The notes under the pieces: generated by a model
Told to the model about the DNA's origin: nothing
The model's input: only the letters and a program-made list of their open reading frames with translations
The model's database searches: none
Translations under genes and position numbers: made by a program
From: JAYREN01 sp963663375
Lineage (GTDB): Bacteria; Acidobacteriota; Holophagae; Holophagales; Holophagaceae
Assembly (NCBI GenBank): GCA_963663375.1
Contig: OY760195.1
Location: 1,798,001 to 1,862,000 of the forward strand
DNA: 64,000 bases
Direction: 5' to 3'
Shown here: piece by piece, positions 7,223-15,920 of the stretch
Numbering within the stretch: position 1 is the first letter of the stretch
How the letters are laid out: each line of letters begins with the position of its first letter

Positions 7223-7798
7223 ATGACATTCCGCTCCATCCGCACCCTCATCGTCCTCGCTGGCCTCAGCATCGCAGCCACTCTGAACGCCCAGGATGTG
7301 TACAAGATCGATGCCGTTCACAGCCAGATCGGCTTCAAGATTCGCCACCTGGTGGCCAAGAGTTCGGGCCGCTTCACCAAGTTCGAGGGCGCCATCACCG
7401 TGGATGCCAAGGACATGGCCAAATCCAAGGTGGAAGTCACCATCGAGGCCGCCAGCATCAACACCGACAATGAGGCCCGGGACAAGCACCTGCGCAGCGC
7501 CGATTTCTTCGATGTGGAGAAGTTCCCCACGGTCACCTTCAAGAGCACCGCGGTGAAGGAAGTGGAGAAGGGCAAGCTACAGGTTACGGGAGACCTCACC
7601 ATGCACGGCGTCACCAAGTCCATCACCTTCCCCATCACCAATGCGGGCACTCGCGCCGGAATGAAGCCCGGCAGCGTGGTGGCGGGCTTCATCGACGGCA
7701 CGGTAAAGATCAACCGCAACGATTTCGGCATCAAGACCTACCCTGGCGTACTGGGCGATGACGTGGACATCAGTCTGGACATCGAAGCAGGGAAGTAG
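7223..7798 (+). CDS. YceI-family periplasmic lipocalin-like protein
   Basis: Secreted protein of 191 residues with a signal peptide (hydrophobic to about residue 22, cleavage near LNAQD). YKIDAVHSQIGFKIRHL and later ADFFDVEKFPTVTFKS are the family hallmarks of a beta-barrel that binds an isoprenoid or other amphiphile. The ATG follows AGGAGG by five bases. Its divergence from the MarR/MFS operon across a shared operator suggests co-regulation, as YceI proteins are often stress or redox responsive. Confidence 0.93.
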   Translation: MTFRSIRTLIVLAGLSIAATLNAQDVYKIDAVHSQIGFKIRHLVAKSSGRFTKFEGAITVDAKDMAKSKVEVTIEAASINTDNEARDKHLRSADFFDVEKFPTVTFKSTAVKEVEKGKLQVTGDLTMHGVTKSITFPITNAGTRAGMKPGSVVAGFIDGTVKINRNDFGIKTYPGVLGDDVDISLDIEAGK

Positions 7799-7831
7799 AC
7801 CCCAAATCGAACCCCTTTCAAGGAGTTGACC

Positions 7832-8068
7832 ATGAGCGATGCCAAGGTTGTGGACACCAAGCCGGTTCTGCTCGACCTCGAACCGGGTACCTATTTCTAT
7901 TGCGCCTGCGGGCGCTCCGCCAAGCACCCCTTCTGTGATGGCACCCACAAGGGTTCGGGCCTGACGCCCAAGAAGTTCGAAGTCACCGAGGCCAAGAAGG
8001 TGGCCATCTGCGCCTGCAAGCACTCCGGGGGCGAGCCCTTCTGCGACGGCACCCACAAGAAGCTCTGA
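7832..8068 (+). CDS. Tandem CDGSH-type iron-sulfur protein
   Basis: Small cytoplasmic protein of 78 residues with two CDGSH-type cluster sites, CACGRSAKHPFCDGTHKG (about 28-45) and CACKHSGGEPFCDGTHKK (about 60-77). Each has the 3 Cys-1 His ligand set of a labile [2Fe-2S] cluster. The ATG follows AGGAG by six bases. It lies 33 bp behind yceI in the same direction, and a hairpin separates it from nuoE. A redox or cluster-transfer role is family knowledge, not shown here. Confidence 0.93.
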   Translation: MSDAKVVDTKPVLLDLEPGTYFYCACGRSAKHPFCDGTHKGSGLTPKKFEVTEAKKVAICACKHSGGEPFCDGTHKKL

Positions 8069-8089
8069 GCGAACGAATTTCCCGTCCTC

Positions 8090-8110
8090 TGCCCCGCCGA
8101 CCGCGGGGCA
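8090..8110 (+). terminator. GC hairpin after CDGSH gene
   Basis: TGCCCCGC and GCGGGGCA form a perfect 8-bp stem with a 5-base loop, 21 bases after the CDGSH stop. It is followed by GGGGCTTTCCC, a very short T-run, so termination is possible but weak. A TAAAAT hexamer at 8125-8130, 20 bp before nuoE, may be a fresh -10 box. Confidence 0.4.
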
Positions 8111-8150
8111 GGGGCTTTCCCGGCTAAAATCGTTCCCATCGAGAGCGACC

Positions 8151-8723
8151 ATGAACCATCCCCTGCCCCCCGAAACCAGCGACCGGCCCCTGGCGCCGGG
8201 CCAGCGCCTTCCGCACAGCAGCCGCGCGGCCCTGAGCCTCGAGACCGAGGGCGAGATCCGCGCCCTGATGACCACGTACCCGGACAAGCTGGCCGCCACG
8301 CTACCCGCCCTCTACCTGGCCCAGGCCGAGATGGGCTTCACGGGGCTCGAGGCCATGAAGGAAGTGGCGCGCATCCTGGAGATCCCCGAGGGCCATGTCT
8401 TCGGTGTGGCCACCTTCTACACCATGTTCCACCAGAAGCCCGTGGGGAAGTTCCACCTGCAGGTCTGCACCAACCTCTGCTGCGCCCTGCGGGGCGGCGC
8501 CCAGCTCTTCGAGCGGCTCTGTGAACGGGTCAAGGTAAAGCCGGGAGAAGTGAGCCCCGACGAAATGTGGAGCGTGGAGGAGGTGGAGTGCCTGGGCAGC
8601 TGCGGCACCGGCCCCTGCCTGCAGGTGAATCATGAGGTCTACGACGAATTCCTGGATGAGGCCCGCCTCGACGCTGTGATCGAGGCCTGCAAGCAGGGCG
8701 CCGTGCCCGAGTGGGGGAAGTGA
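8151..8723 (+). CDS. nuoE: NADH-quinone oxidoreductase subunit E
   Basis: The 24-kDa thioredoxin-fold subunit of the NADH-oxidising module, 190 residues. It carries the N1a-type [2Fe-2S] site with Cys106 and Cys111 (CTNLCC) and Cys147 and Cys151 (CLGSC). The first ~25 residues are a Pro-rich extension with little conservation. The stop overlaps the nuoF ATG by one base. It sits 4 kb from nuoABCD, behind a possible promoter. Confidence 0.96.
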   Translation: MNHPLPPETSDRPLAPGQRLPHSSRAALSLETEGEIRALMTTYPDKLAATLPALYLAQAEMGFTGLEAMKEVARILEIPEGHVFGVATFYTMFHQKPVGKFHLQVCTNLCCALRGGAQLFERLCERVKVKPGEVSPDEMWSVEEVECLGSCGTGPCLQVNHEVYDEFLDEARLDAVIEACKQGAVPEWGK

Positions 8724-10093
8724 TGGGCGCCATCCGCACCAAGCCCGATGCGCAGATCTACACCTTCGAGGGCTTCGGCTCCGACAAGTTCCCCAACTTC
8801 ATGCTGCGGGGTGCCGGCAACCTCGACAATTGGCGCCTGACAACCTATGAGCAGCAGCACGAAGGCTACGAAGCCCTGAAGAAGGCCCTGAAGATGGAGC
8901 CTGCCGCCGTCACCGGCGAAGTGAAGGCCTCCGGCCTGCGAGGCCGCGGGGGCGCGGGCTTCCCCACGGGACTGAAGTGGACCTTCATGCCCAAGGACAC
9001 GGACGAACACAAGCACACCCGCTACGTGGTGTGCAACGCCGACGAAGGCGAGCCGGGCACGTTCAAGGACCGGGCCATCATGGAGTACAACCCCCACCAG
9101 CTCATCGAGGGCATGATCATCGCGGGCTGGGCCATGCAGTGCAAGCTGGGCTTCATTTACGTGCGTGGCGAGTTCAAGTGGCTCATCGACAAGCTGGATG
9201 CCGCCCTCCAGGAGGCCCGCGACGCGGGCTACCTCGGCAAGAACATCCTGGGCACAGGATGGGATTTCGATCTGCTCACCTATCGCGGCGCCGGTGCCTA
9301 CATCTGCGGCGAGGAGACGGCGCTGCTCAATTCGCTGGAGGGCCGCCGGGGCGAGCCCCGGGTGAAGCCACCCTTCCCCGCCACCAAGGGCGCCTACGGC
9401 CAGCCCACCACCGTGAACAACGTGGAGACCCTGGCCTCCGTGCCCGTGATCCTGCGCCTCGGCGGCGCGGCCTACGCGGGCATCGGCACCCCGAACAACA
9501 CGGGCACCCGCATCTTCGGCGTCTCCGGCCACGTGAAGCGCCCGGGCCTCTACGAACTGCCGCTCGGAACCCCCATGGACTTCCTGGTGAACGATCTGGC
9601 GGGTGGATGCAGCACCGGCAAGCCGATCAAGGCCATCATCCCCGGCGGCTGCAGCGCGCCCATGCTGGACGCCAAGGATTTCGACTGCCCCATGGATTTC
9701 GACGCCATGAAGGCCCGGGGCACCATGGCGGGCAGCGGCGGCGTGATCGTGATGGACGAAGATGTCTGCATCGTGGAGGCGGTGCTGCGCCTCACGCGCT
9801 TCTACGCCCACGAATCCTGTGGTCAGTGCACCCCCTGCCGCGAAGGCTGCAACTGGCTGGAGATGGTGCTGCACCGCATCGAGCATGGCGAAGGACACCC
9901 TGGCGATCTGGATCTCATCGCCAGCCTCACCCCCCGCATCAACCTGCGCACGCTCTGCCCCCTGGGGGACGCCGCCTGCGGCCCCATCGACTCCGCCCTC
10001 CAGAAATTCCGCCACGAATTCGAGCACCACATCGCGCACAAGACCTGTTTCGTGAAGGGCCAGCGGCTCACGGCACTGGCCGGAGCGCACTGA
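8723..10093 (+). CDS. nuoF: NADH-quinone oxidoreductase subunit F
   Basis: The 51-kDa subunit, 456 residues, which binds NADH, FMN and cluster N3. GLRGRGGAGFPTGLKW (about 71-86) is the NADH glycine-rich motif, CNADEGEPGTFKDR and GAYICGEETALLNSLEG are FMN/NADH-site segments, and SCGQCTPCREG (about 365-375) plus a Cys near 411 ligate the 4Fe-4S cluster. Start chosen at the ATG overlapping the nuoE stop. Downstream is a 383-bp gap and then azlC, so nuoG is not in this cluster. Confidence 0.97.
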   Translation: MGAIRTKPDAQIYTFEGFGSDKFPNFMLRGAGNLDNWRLTTYEQQHEGYEALKKALKMEPAAVTGEVKASGLRGRGGAGFPTGLKWTFMPKDTDEHKHTRYVVCNADEGEPGTFKDRAIMEYNPHQLIEGMIIAGWAMQCKLGFIYVRGEFKWLIDKLDAALQEARDAGYLGKNILGTGWDFDLLTYRGAGAYICGEETALLNSLEGRRGEPRVKPPFPATKGAYGQPTTVNNVETLASVPVILRLGGAAYAGIGTPNNTGTRIFGVSGHVKRPGLYELPLGTPMDFLVNDLAGGCSTGKPIKAIIPGGCSAPMLDAKDFDCPMDFDAMKARGTMAGSGGVIVMDEDVCIVEAVLRLTRFYAHESCGQCTPCREGCNWLEMVLHRIEHGEGHPGDLDLIASLTPRINLRTLCPLGDAACGPIDSALQKFRHEFEHHIAHKTCFVKGQRLTALAGAH

Positions 10094-10476
10094 GCCTGGG
10101 TTTTCGATTTTCGCTGCGAACGGCTGGACCACCTAGGCCGCAGAGAAAGACAGATCGCGCAGAGAAAAGACACTGACAAGATCGGACTTTTCTTCTCGGC
10201 GCCGACTCGTTTTTTCTGCAGCCTCAGCGGTTCATCCCCCCCTGAATGCAAGCGTATGATCCGGGCCGAAGACGGCGGAGTCGGGACGAGGCTCCTGAAC
10301 TTCGTCTTCCGGAACATGTGCCTTCCCTCACACCCCCGCGCCTTGCCCCGGGTCGGCGGAGCGGGGGAAAATGATTCCAGCCAACGGACTGCGGGCGGCG
10401 AAGTGTGGGTGTCCCTGCGGAATTCGCCTGGCTCAATCCGATCATTTGCGCCCTTCGCGGGCACGGAAGCGGCGGC
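10094..10476. other. 383-bp gap between nuoF and azlC
   Basis: No gene is visible. The left half holds a CGCAGAG-word inverted repeat (10128-10235). A TATGAT hexamer at 10255-10260 could be a -10 box, leaving a long ~215-bp leader before azlC. An in-frame GTG at 10405 would extend AzlC by 24 unconserved residues and is not preferred. Confidence 0.5.
10128..10235. repeat. Inverted repeat of CGCAGAG words
   Basis: The left arm runs 10128-10150, with further CGCAGAGAAAA at 10158-10168; the right arm runs 10213-10235 and reads on the other strand as AACCGCTGAGGCTGCAGAAA. About 16 of 21 aligned positions agree. The words CGCAGAG fit the CRCRRAK pattern shared with the other dispersed hairpins. 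Confidence 0.65.
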
Positions 10477-11214
10477 ATGGCACTCAGAATTCCGGCTCTC
10501 GAGAAAGATGAATTCCTGGACGGCGTGCGGAGCGCCCTCCCGATCTTCATCGGCTACTTCACCTGCTCCCTCGCCTTCGGGTTGTTGGCCGTGGCCACGG
10601 GCGTTTCGCCCCTGCTGGCGGTCCTCTTTTCCGCCACCAACCTGACGGGAGCCGCCCAGTTCATGGCCATCAACCTGCTGGGTTCGGGGTCCGCCCTGGG
10701 TGAGATCTTCGTCTCCGTCCTGCTCATGAACCTGCGCTACTTCATCATGAGCATGGCCATCTCCCGGAAGATCGAGTTCGGGGGCGTGAAGGACCGCTTG
10801 ATGCTGGCCTTCGGCATCACGGACGAGGTCTTTTCCGTGGCTTCCCTGCGCCCGGGGCGGGTCTCCCGGTCCTTCATGCTGGGCCTGGAGGGTTTCTCCT
10901 GGCTCGGATGGGCCACGGGCACCGTGGCCGGGGTCACCCTCGGCTCCTTCCTGCCGAAGTCGCTCCAGGACGCCATGTCTGGCTCCCTCTTCGCCCTCTT
11001 CGCGGCGCTCCTGGTGCCCGAGATCAAGAAGGGTCACCTGCCCCTGGTGCTCGCCCTGTCGGCGGGCGGTTTGAACATGGCGCTCTACTACCTGTGGAAG
11101 GTGCCCGCGGGCTGGTCCATCGTGGTCTCCATGCTGGTGGTCACCGCCCTCGGCGCGGCGCTCTTTGAAGACACTCCCGATGCAGAGGGCGAGGCGGAGG
11201 TGGCCAATGCCTAA
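10477..11214 (+). CDS. azlC: AzlC-family branched-chain amino acid exporter, large subunit
   Basis: Membrane protein of 245 residues with the AzlC pattern: ALPIFIGYFTCSLAFGLLA, then SATNLTGAAQFMAINLL and MNLRYFIMSMAISRK. AzlC with AzlD exports branched-chain amino acids or analogues across the inner membrane. The ATG at 10477 gives the usual family length. The stop overlaps azlD by 8 bases. Confidence 0.92.
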   Translation: MALRIPALEKDEFLDGVRSALPIFIGYFTCSLAFGLLAVATGVSPLLAVLFSATNLTGAAQFMAINLLGSGSALGEIFVSVLLMNLRYFIMSMAISRKIEFGGVKDRLMLAFGITDEVFSVASLRPGRVSRSFMLGLEGFSWLGWATGTVAGVTLGSFLPKSLQDAMSGSLFALFAALLVPEIKKGHLPLVLALSAGGLNMALYYLWKVPAGWSIVVSMLVVTALGAALFEDTPDAEGEAEVANA

Positions 11215-11605
11215 GGCCGTCCTCCTCATCCTGGGTTGTGCCGCCATCAACTACAGCCTGCGGGCCCTGCCCTTCTTCACTCGGACCATCAAGGAGTTGC
11301 CGCCGTACGTGAAGCGGTTCCTCGACTACATGCCCATCGCCGCCCTGGGCGCCCTGATCTTCCCGGGCATCTTCACCTCCTTCCCCCAGAAGCCCATGGC
11401 GGGAGTGGCAGGGGTGGCGGCGGCCGCCATCGCCGCCTGGTTCGCCCGGGGGCTGGTCATTCCCGTGTTCGCCTCCATCGCCGCAACTTGGCTGGTACTC
11501 CAATACAGCTACCCTGAGCCCACGCCACCGCCCCCGACTCCGGAAATCGCCGCCGCCCCTGGGCCCGTTGTGCATCGCGAGGTCACGGTCGGGAATCCGA
11601 GGTAG
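11207..11605 (+). CDS. azlD: AzlD-family small exporter subunit
   Basis: Partner of AzlC, 132 residues with about four hydrophobic segments. NYSLRALPFFTRTIKELPPYVKRFLDYMP is the conserved AzlD N-terminal region. The start lies inside azlC (8-base overlap), behind GGCGGAGG, which indicates coupled translation. The last ~30 residues form a Pro-rich hydrophilic tail not typical of AzlD. Confidence 0.9.
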   Translation: MPKAVLLILGCAAINYSLRALPFFTRTIKELPPYVKRFLDYMPIAALGALIFPGIFTSFPQKPMAGVAGVAAAAIAAWFARGLVIPVFASIAATWLVLQYSYPEPTPPPPTPEIAAAPGPVVHREVTVGNPR

Positions 11606-11662
11606 GCGCGCCGCCACATCCCGCGCGTATCCTGGTTTTGCTACCTGCTCCCGGATCGCCCC

Positions 11663-12550
11663 ATGACCGTCACCTCCCTCGGCCTCACCCTCGCGTTGCT
11701 CGGCGCCCTGGGCTGGACGCTTTTCGACGTGGCGCGGAAGCGGCTCACCCAGAAGGTTCTGCCCACGATGCTCACGGTGTGGCTGCCGTTAGCCCAGGTG
11801 CCACTGCTCTGCGCCTGGGCCGCCAGCACCGGACCCTTCGTGATCCCCCGCGCCAGCCTGCTGCCCATGGCCAGTTCCATCGTGCTGAACGTGGGCGGGC
11901 TGCTAGCCTTCATGCAGGCCATGCGGCTCTCGCCCATGAGCCTCACGATCCCGCTGCTGAGCTTCACCCCCGTGGGCACCACCCTCATCGGCTGGCTGCT
12001 GCGGAACCAGGCCCCCACCTATCCGCAGCTGGGCGGTGTGGCGCTGGTGGTGGCTGGGGCCTTCACCTTGGGCATGAAGAGCGGCCAGTGGCCGGGGCTC
12101 CGCGCCTACGGCCAGGATCCTGGCGTACGGCGCATGGCCGTCGCCGCCATCATCTGGAGTCTTACGGCGGTCATCGATCAGGTGGCCCTGGAGCGCGGCG
12201 CGGGCTACTGGTACGCCCCGGTCATCACGGCGGGGGTGGGCCTGCTGCTGGGAACGATCCTGCTCCTGCGGGGGAAGGGCCCCGCCCTGCGAGAGGCTGG
12301 GACGGTCCTCTTCCGGCATCCGGCCCTGATGGCCACGGCCATAGTCATCGGTTCCGCCGCCCTGGCGGTGCAGCTGGAATCTCTGCGGATCGCTCCGGTG
12401 GGGTTCATCGAAACGGTCAAGCGCGGCATCGGCATGACCGGCGCCATCGTCTTCGGCCGCCTGGTCTTCAAGGAGCCCATCGGCGCACCCAAGATCATCG
12501 CGGTGATCCTGCTGACGCTCGGCGTGGGGCTCGTGGTGATGGGGGCCTGA
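11663..12550 (+). CDS. EamA/DMT-superfamily transporter
   Basis: Integral membrane protein of 295 residues with about ten helices in two EamA halves. The second half contains ESLRIAPVGFIETVKRGIGMTGAIVFGRLVFKE, the recognisable EamA C-terminal pattern. Substrate unknown; the superfamily moves amino acids, nucleotide sugars and metabolites. Its stop is followed directly by the next ATG, suggesting an operon. Confidence 0.85.
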   Translation: MTVTSLGLTLALLGALGWTLFDVARKRLTQKVLPTMLTVWLPLAQVPLLCAWAASTGPFVIPRASLLPMASSIVLNVGGLLAFMQAMRLSPMSLTIPLLSFTPVGTTLIGWLLRNQAPTYPQLGGVALVVAGAFTLGMKSGQWPGLRAYGQDPGVRRMAVAAIIWSLTAVIDQVALERGAGYWYAPVITAGVGLLLGTILLLRGKGPALREAGTVLFRHPALMATAIVIGSAALAVQLESLRIAPVGFIETVKRGIGMTGAIVFGRLVFKEPIGAPKIIAVILLTLGVGLVVMGA

Positions 12551-13366
12551 ATGAGCATCTTCCTCGCGTTTCTCCTGTGGATGCCGACGCCCCCGCCGCC
12601 CGCACCTCCGGCCTCGGCAAGCGAAGTTGCGGTCCAGGCCCGGGCCATCGAGTTGCCGCTACTGCCTTCCTCGCTGACCGAAGCGCGCACGGAATTCCCG
12701 AAGGTGCAGCCCCGGATCGCCGCCGCCATCCAGGATCTGGAGCGTGATCTCACGGGGCTCTACGCCACCCTTGCGGCCGAGGGACCCTCGGCCACGTCCT
12801 ACCGAATGCCTGCAGAAACCACGGACGAGGTGCGGTTCCTGGCCACGAGCCTGCGGGACGACACCCACATGGCCATGGAGGAGACGGTTCACGACGCCTG
12901 GAACCGTTGGCAGACCCAGTTGCTCAGCCACGGGCTGGCCCTGCCCAAGGGCGGCTCCGCCATCACCTCCCGCATGGTTCTGCTCGCCTTCCAGCGCAAC
13001 GAACTCCGGGCCTTGGAGCAGGGCCAGGCCTGGCCCCTCTTCGATCTCGTCGCGGTGAATGGCCTGGACTACCGCAGCCGATCCGCAGGCATTCCCCAGG
13101 CCGCGGCCCTTGCCGACGCCCATGCCAACCCACTGGCCCGCACCTGGGAGCCCCTGGCCCAGCACCTCAAGGCGAGCGCCGTGGGCATGCTGGAATTCGA
13201 ACGGAACGCCCAGCCCGCGCAGGATTCTGCACTGCGTCTCCTGCGGCTCCAGGCCAAGATCAATGTGCTGGAGCGCTTCCGCTCAAGCCTCTGGTTCTGT
13301 CAGATGGTCTGGGCCCACATGGCCTCCAGTCCCTTGCCGCCAGCTTTGAAGAAGCTCCGGAACTGA
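12551..13366 (+). CDS. Hypothetical secreted or membrane-anchored protein
   Basis: I do not recognise this 271-residue protein. A short hydrophobic N-terminus (MSIFLAFLLWM) is followed by a Pro-rich linker and a mostly helical region with many Gln/Glu/Arg. No catalytic motif is visible. It begins on the base after the EamA stop, so it is probably co-translated with that transporter. Its 3' side is a hairpin repeat. Confidence 0.7.
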   Translation: MSIFLAFLLWMPTPPPPAPPASASEVAVQARAIELPLLPSSLTEARTEFPKVQPRIAAAIQDLERDLTGLYATLAAEGPSATSYRMPAETTDEVRFLATSLRDDTHMAMEETVHDAWNRWQTQLLSHGLALPKGGSAITSRMVLLAFQRNELRALEQGQAWPLFDLVAVNGLDYRSRSAGIPQAAALADAHANPLARTWEPLAQHLKASAVGMLEFERNAQPAQDSALRLLRLQAKINVLERFRSSLWFCQMVWAHMASSPLPPALKKLRN

Positions 13367-13398
13367 GGATCTCGCAACCGTTCAACTTTCTGGAAAAG

Positions 13399-13517
13399 AT
13401 CCACCACGGAGGACACGGAGAAAAAGGCTTCCCAGAGGATTCGTCCCCAGGTTTCTTTTCTCTGCGCCCTCTGTGCTGCTCGCGTAGCGAGCCTCGGCAT
13501 TCTCTGTGGTGAGTCTT
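13399..13517. repeat. CACGGAG-word hairpin with a nested palindrome
   Basis: The left arm (13399-13427) carries CACGGAG twice; the right side (13452-13517) carries on the other strand CACAGAG, CACAGAG and CGCAGAG. The right arm is interrupted by the 15-bp palindrome GCTCGC-GTA-GCGAGC at about 13479-13493. It lies between the convergent hypothetical gene and the CNT gene. Confidence 0.75.
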
Positions 13518-13544
13518 CCAGACGCTTACTAGGACTCGCTCCTG

Positions 13545-14990
13545 CTAGGTCAGCACACCCGCGATGCAGGCGCTGAGGAAGTTCGCCAGGGTGCCCGCGA
13601 CCATGGCGCGGAAGCCCAGCCGCGCCAGATCGCCGCGGCGCTCGGGGATGAGGGCGCCGATGCCGCCAATCTGGATGGCGATGCTGCTGAAGTTGGCGAA
13701 ACCGCAGAGGGCGAAGGTGGACACGAGCTTGGCCTTGGCGCTGAGCAGGGGCAGGTTGCCCAGATCCAGGAAGGCCACGAACTCGTTGATGACCATGCGC
13801 TTGCCCAGCAGGGCGCCCACGGTGCCCGCCTCGCTCCAGGGCACGCCCATGAGGAAGGCGAAGGGCTTGAAGACCACGGCCAGGATGGCCTCCATGGAGA
13901 GGCCCGGGTAGATGGCCTTCAGGATGCCGTTCACCAGGGCCACCAGGGCGATGAAGGCGATGAGCATCACGGCCACGTTGAAGGCCAGGTGGCCGCCCTC
14001 CCCCGCGCCCCGGGCTGCGGCATCCAGCACGTTGGCATCGGTGCAGGGGATGTCCACCTGGATCTCGCCTTCGGTCTCGGGCTTCCCCGTTTCGGGTTCC
14101 ATGATCTTGGCCATCATGATGGCGCCGGGGGCGGTCATGATCACGGCGGTGAGCAGATGCACGATGTCCACATGGGCGATCTGCACGTAGGCCACCATGA
14201 TCGAACCGCTCACGTGGGCCATGCCCGCGGTCATGATCACCATGAGTTCGCTGCGGGTGAACTTGGGCAAGTAGGGCCGGATGGTCAGGGGCGCTTCCGT
14301 CTGGCCCATGAGGATGGAGGCGGCCACACTCACACTCTCGGCGCCGGATACCTTCAACAACCGCCCCATGGCCCGGGCGCAGGCGCCCACCACCCACTGC
14401 ATCACGCCCAGGTAGTAGAGCACCGCGAAGATGCTGGCCACAAAGATGATGGTGGGCAGCACCACGAAGGCGAAGACCATCCCGAGCTTGCCCACGGCGG
14501 ACCCGTTGGGGCCCATGACCGCAGCGCCCGCCCCGTTGGCGAGATCACCGAAGACGAAGGAGGCACCCTCCTTGGCGAAGGCCATGAGGTGCTCCACCAC
14601 GGAGCGCATGGTCTGGAAGCTCTTGCCCACCAGGTTGCCCCAGAGCATGGTGAAGACCACCGCGCCGAAGATCGACCAGTTCAAGTGTTTGTCCTGAAAG
14701 TGCGCAAAGCGCCTCAGCAGGATGGGCGTGAACAGGAGCAGCAGCACGACCCAGCCCAGTCCCACGAAGGTGGCATTGGGTTGGCCCGCATGCAGCCAGA
14801 ATCCCGGCCAAGGCAGCACCCTGGAAATCGCACCGGAGATGAGATCGCCCTTGAGCACGATCACGGCGAAGATCCACTGCAGCACCAGCGCCCAGCCGAT
14901 GGTGCGCCAGTGAATGGCTTTCCGGTCCCGGGACATCAATAGCGCGAGGCCCAGAAAAACCAGCACACCCAGCAATCCCATGAAACGCAT
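13545..14990 (-). CDS. CNT-family nucleoside transporter
   Basis: Concentrative nucleoside:cation symporter of 481 residues with many membrane helices. The signatures GQTEAPLTIRPYLP and the later SEAGTVGALLGKRMVINEFVAF and CGFANFSSIAIQIGGIG match the NupC/CNT substrate and ion site regions. The ATG at 14990 (MRFMGLLG) follows AGGAGG by 7 bases; an earlier start would lie at the edge of a repeat. A purine nucleoside phosphorylase gene is present elsewhere in the window, which fits nucleoside salvage. Confidence 0.93.
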   Translation of the reverse strand: MRFMGLLGVLVFLGLALLMSRDRKAIHWRTIGWALVLQWIFAVIVLKGDLISGAISRVLPWPGFWLHAGQPNATFVGLGWVVLLLLFTPILLRRFAHFQDKHLNWSIFGAVVFTMLWGNLVGKSFQTMRSVVEHLMAFAKEGASFVFGDLANGAGAAVMGPNGSAVGKLGMVFAFVVLPTIIFVASIFAVLYYLGVMQWVVGACARAMGRLLKVSGAESVSVAASILMGQTEAPLTIRPYLPKFTRSELMVIMTAGMAHVSGSIMVAYVQIAHVDIVHLLTAVIMTAPGAIMMAKIMEPETGKPETEGEIQVDIPCTDANVLDAAARGAGEGGHLAFNVAVMLIAFIALVALVNGILKAIYPGLSMEAILAVVFKPFAFLMGVPWSEAGTVGALLGKRMVINEFVAFLDLGNLPLLSAKAKLVSTFALCGFANFSSIAIQIGGIGALIPERRGDLARLGFRAMVAGTLANFLSACIAGVLT

Positions 14991-15017
14991 CGCGGCGCCT
15001 CCTTCATCCAAGAGAAG

Positions 15018-15129
15018 GTTCACCACGGAGATACGGCGAACACAGAGGGATCAAGGGAAAAGGAGGTCAGACCTGATCTTGTTCCCTAAGGATTCCGTTC
15101 TCTGTGCCCTCCGTGTCTCCGTGGTGAAC
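15018..15129. repeat. 112-bp CACGGAG-word hairpin
   Basis: The left arm begins GTTCACCACGGAGATACGG, and the right arm on the other strand begins GTTCACCACGGAGACACGG. About 26 of 30 bases in the arms agree, with words CACGGAG, (A/C)ACGGxG and CACAGAG every 8-9 bases. It fills the gap between the roadblock-like gene and the CNT gene, both minus strand, and ends 5 bp from the roadblock stop. Confidence 0.85.
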
Positions 15130-15134
15130 GGTTT

Positions 15135-15494
15135 TCACAGTTCCTTGTTCAGGGTCTCGATGGCCCGGCCCATCTCGAAGCGGGCCCGCCCCAGGAGGCC
15201 CTCCCGGTGCATGACCACCACCAGGGAGCACTGTTCGGAGGCGCCCATCATCAGGATCCAGTGCTGATCGGTGCAGAAGGCCACCTGCTCGATCTCACCC
15301 TTGTCGAATTCCTCCACGGCCTGCTGCAAGTGGCGCTTGACCACGTTGCGGTAGGCCCCCAGGAGCTGAAGGGCATCGTTCGGCACCTCGATCGTCCGCG
15401 AGCAGATGGGCTCTCCATCCTTGTCGTTGAAGGTGGCGGCGATCGATTCGGGAACCCGCTCGATCAGACGGTCCAGAATCTCCTGAAAAGGCAT
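15135..15494 (-). CDS. Roadblock/LC7-like small protein
   Basis: Protein of 119 residues. The alternation IAATFNDKDGEPICSRTIE ... VAFCTDQHWILMMGASEQCSLVVVMHREGLLGRARFEMGRA resembles the alpha/beta roadblock/longin fold that regulates small GTPases or motility. Assignment is by pattern only. The ATG at 15494 (MPFQEIL) is preferred over an upstream in-frame start. No MglA-like GTPase is adjacent. Confidence 0.6.
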   Translation of the reverse strand: MPFQEILDRLIERVPESIAATFNDKDGEPICSRTIEVPNDALQLLGAYRNVVKRHLQQAVEEFDKGEIEQVAFCTDQHWILMMGASEQCSLVVVMHREGLLGRARFEMGRAIETLNKEL

Positions 15495-15533
15495 TGGGAT
15501 ACTCCAAAGGGACGTCGATCCATCATGCACGGA

Positions 15534-15920
15534 TCAAATCCCCCGCGCTACCTGGAGGATCCAGGTGCCCACCAACAGCAGGACTGCCGCGATGCGAACC
15601 CTAGGCCCTTGGGGCAGGTCGGGATAGGGATCACCTCGCCAGGCCCGGCGCAGGTCCCACAGCACTCCGATGGGCGAGAGCAGGGCCATGGCGGCCAGAA
15701 TGGGATGCCAGTGGAAGGCCTCGCCCAGACGGCCTCCCGCCAGAGCTAGGCCGCAACGGGTACCCCCGCAGGTGAGACAGGGAATGCCCAGGATCGCCTT
15801 CATGGGGCAGGGTGGGAGCCTCAAGGGGAGGGTTTCCAGCCCCCAGGCCAATAGCGCCAGGGCGAGACCTCCTCCCAGGAGGGTCAGGGCCAGCCAGGGA
15901 ACGCGAGGTGGCGATTTCAT
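15534..15920 (-). CDS. DUF2752 membrane protein
   Basis: Small membrane protein of 128 residues with three hydrophobic stretches. LPPCPMKAILGIPCLTCGGTRC is the DUF2752 signature (normally PxCPxxxxxGxxCPGCGxTR). Role unknown in the family. Its ATG overlaps the stop of the next gene upstream by 4 bases. Confidence 0.8.
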   Translation of the reverse strand: MKSPPRVPWLALTLLGGGLALALLAWGLETLPLRLPPCPMKAILGIPCLTCGGTRCGLALAGGRLGEAFHWHPILAAMALLSPIGVLWDLRRAWRGDPYPDLPQGPRVRIAAVLLLVGTWILQVARGI

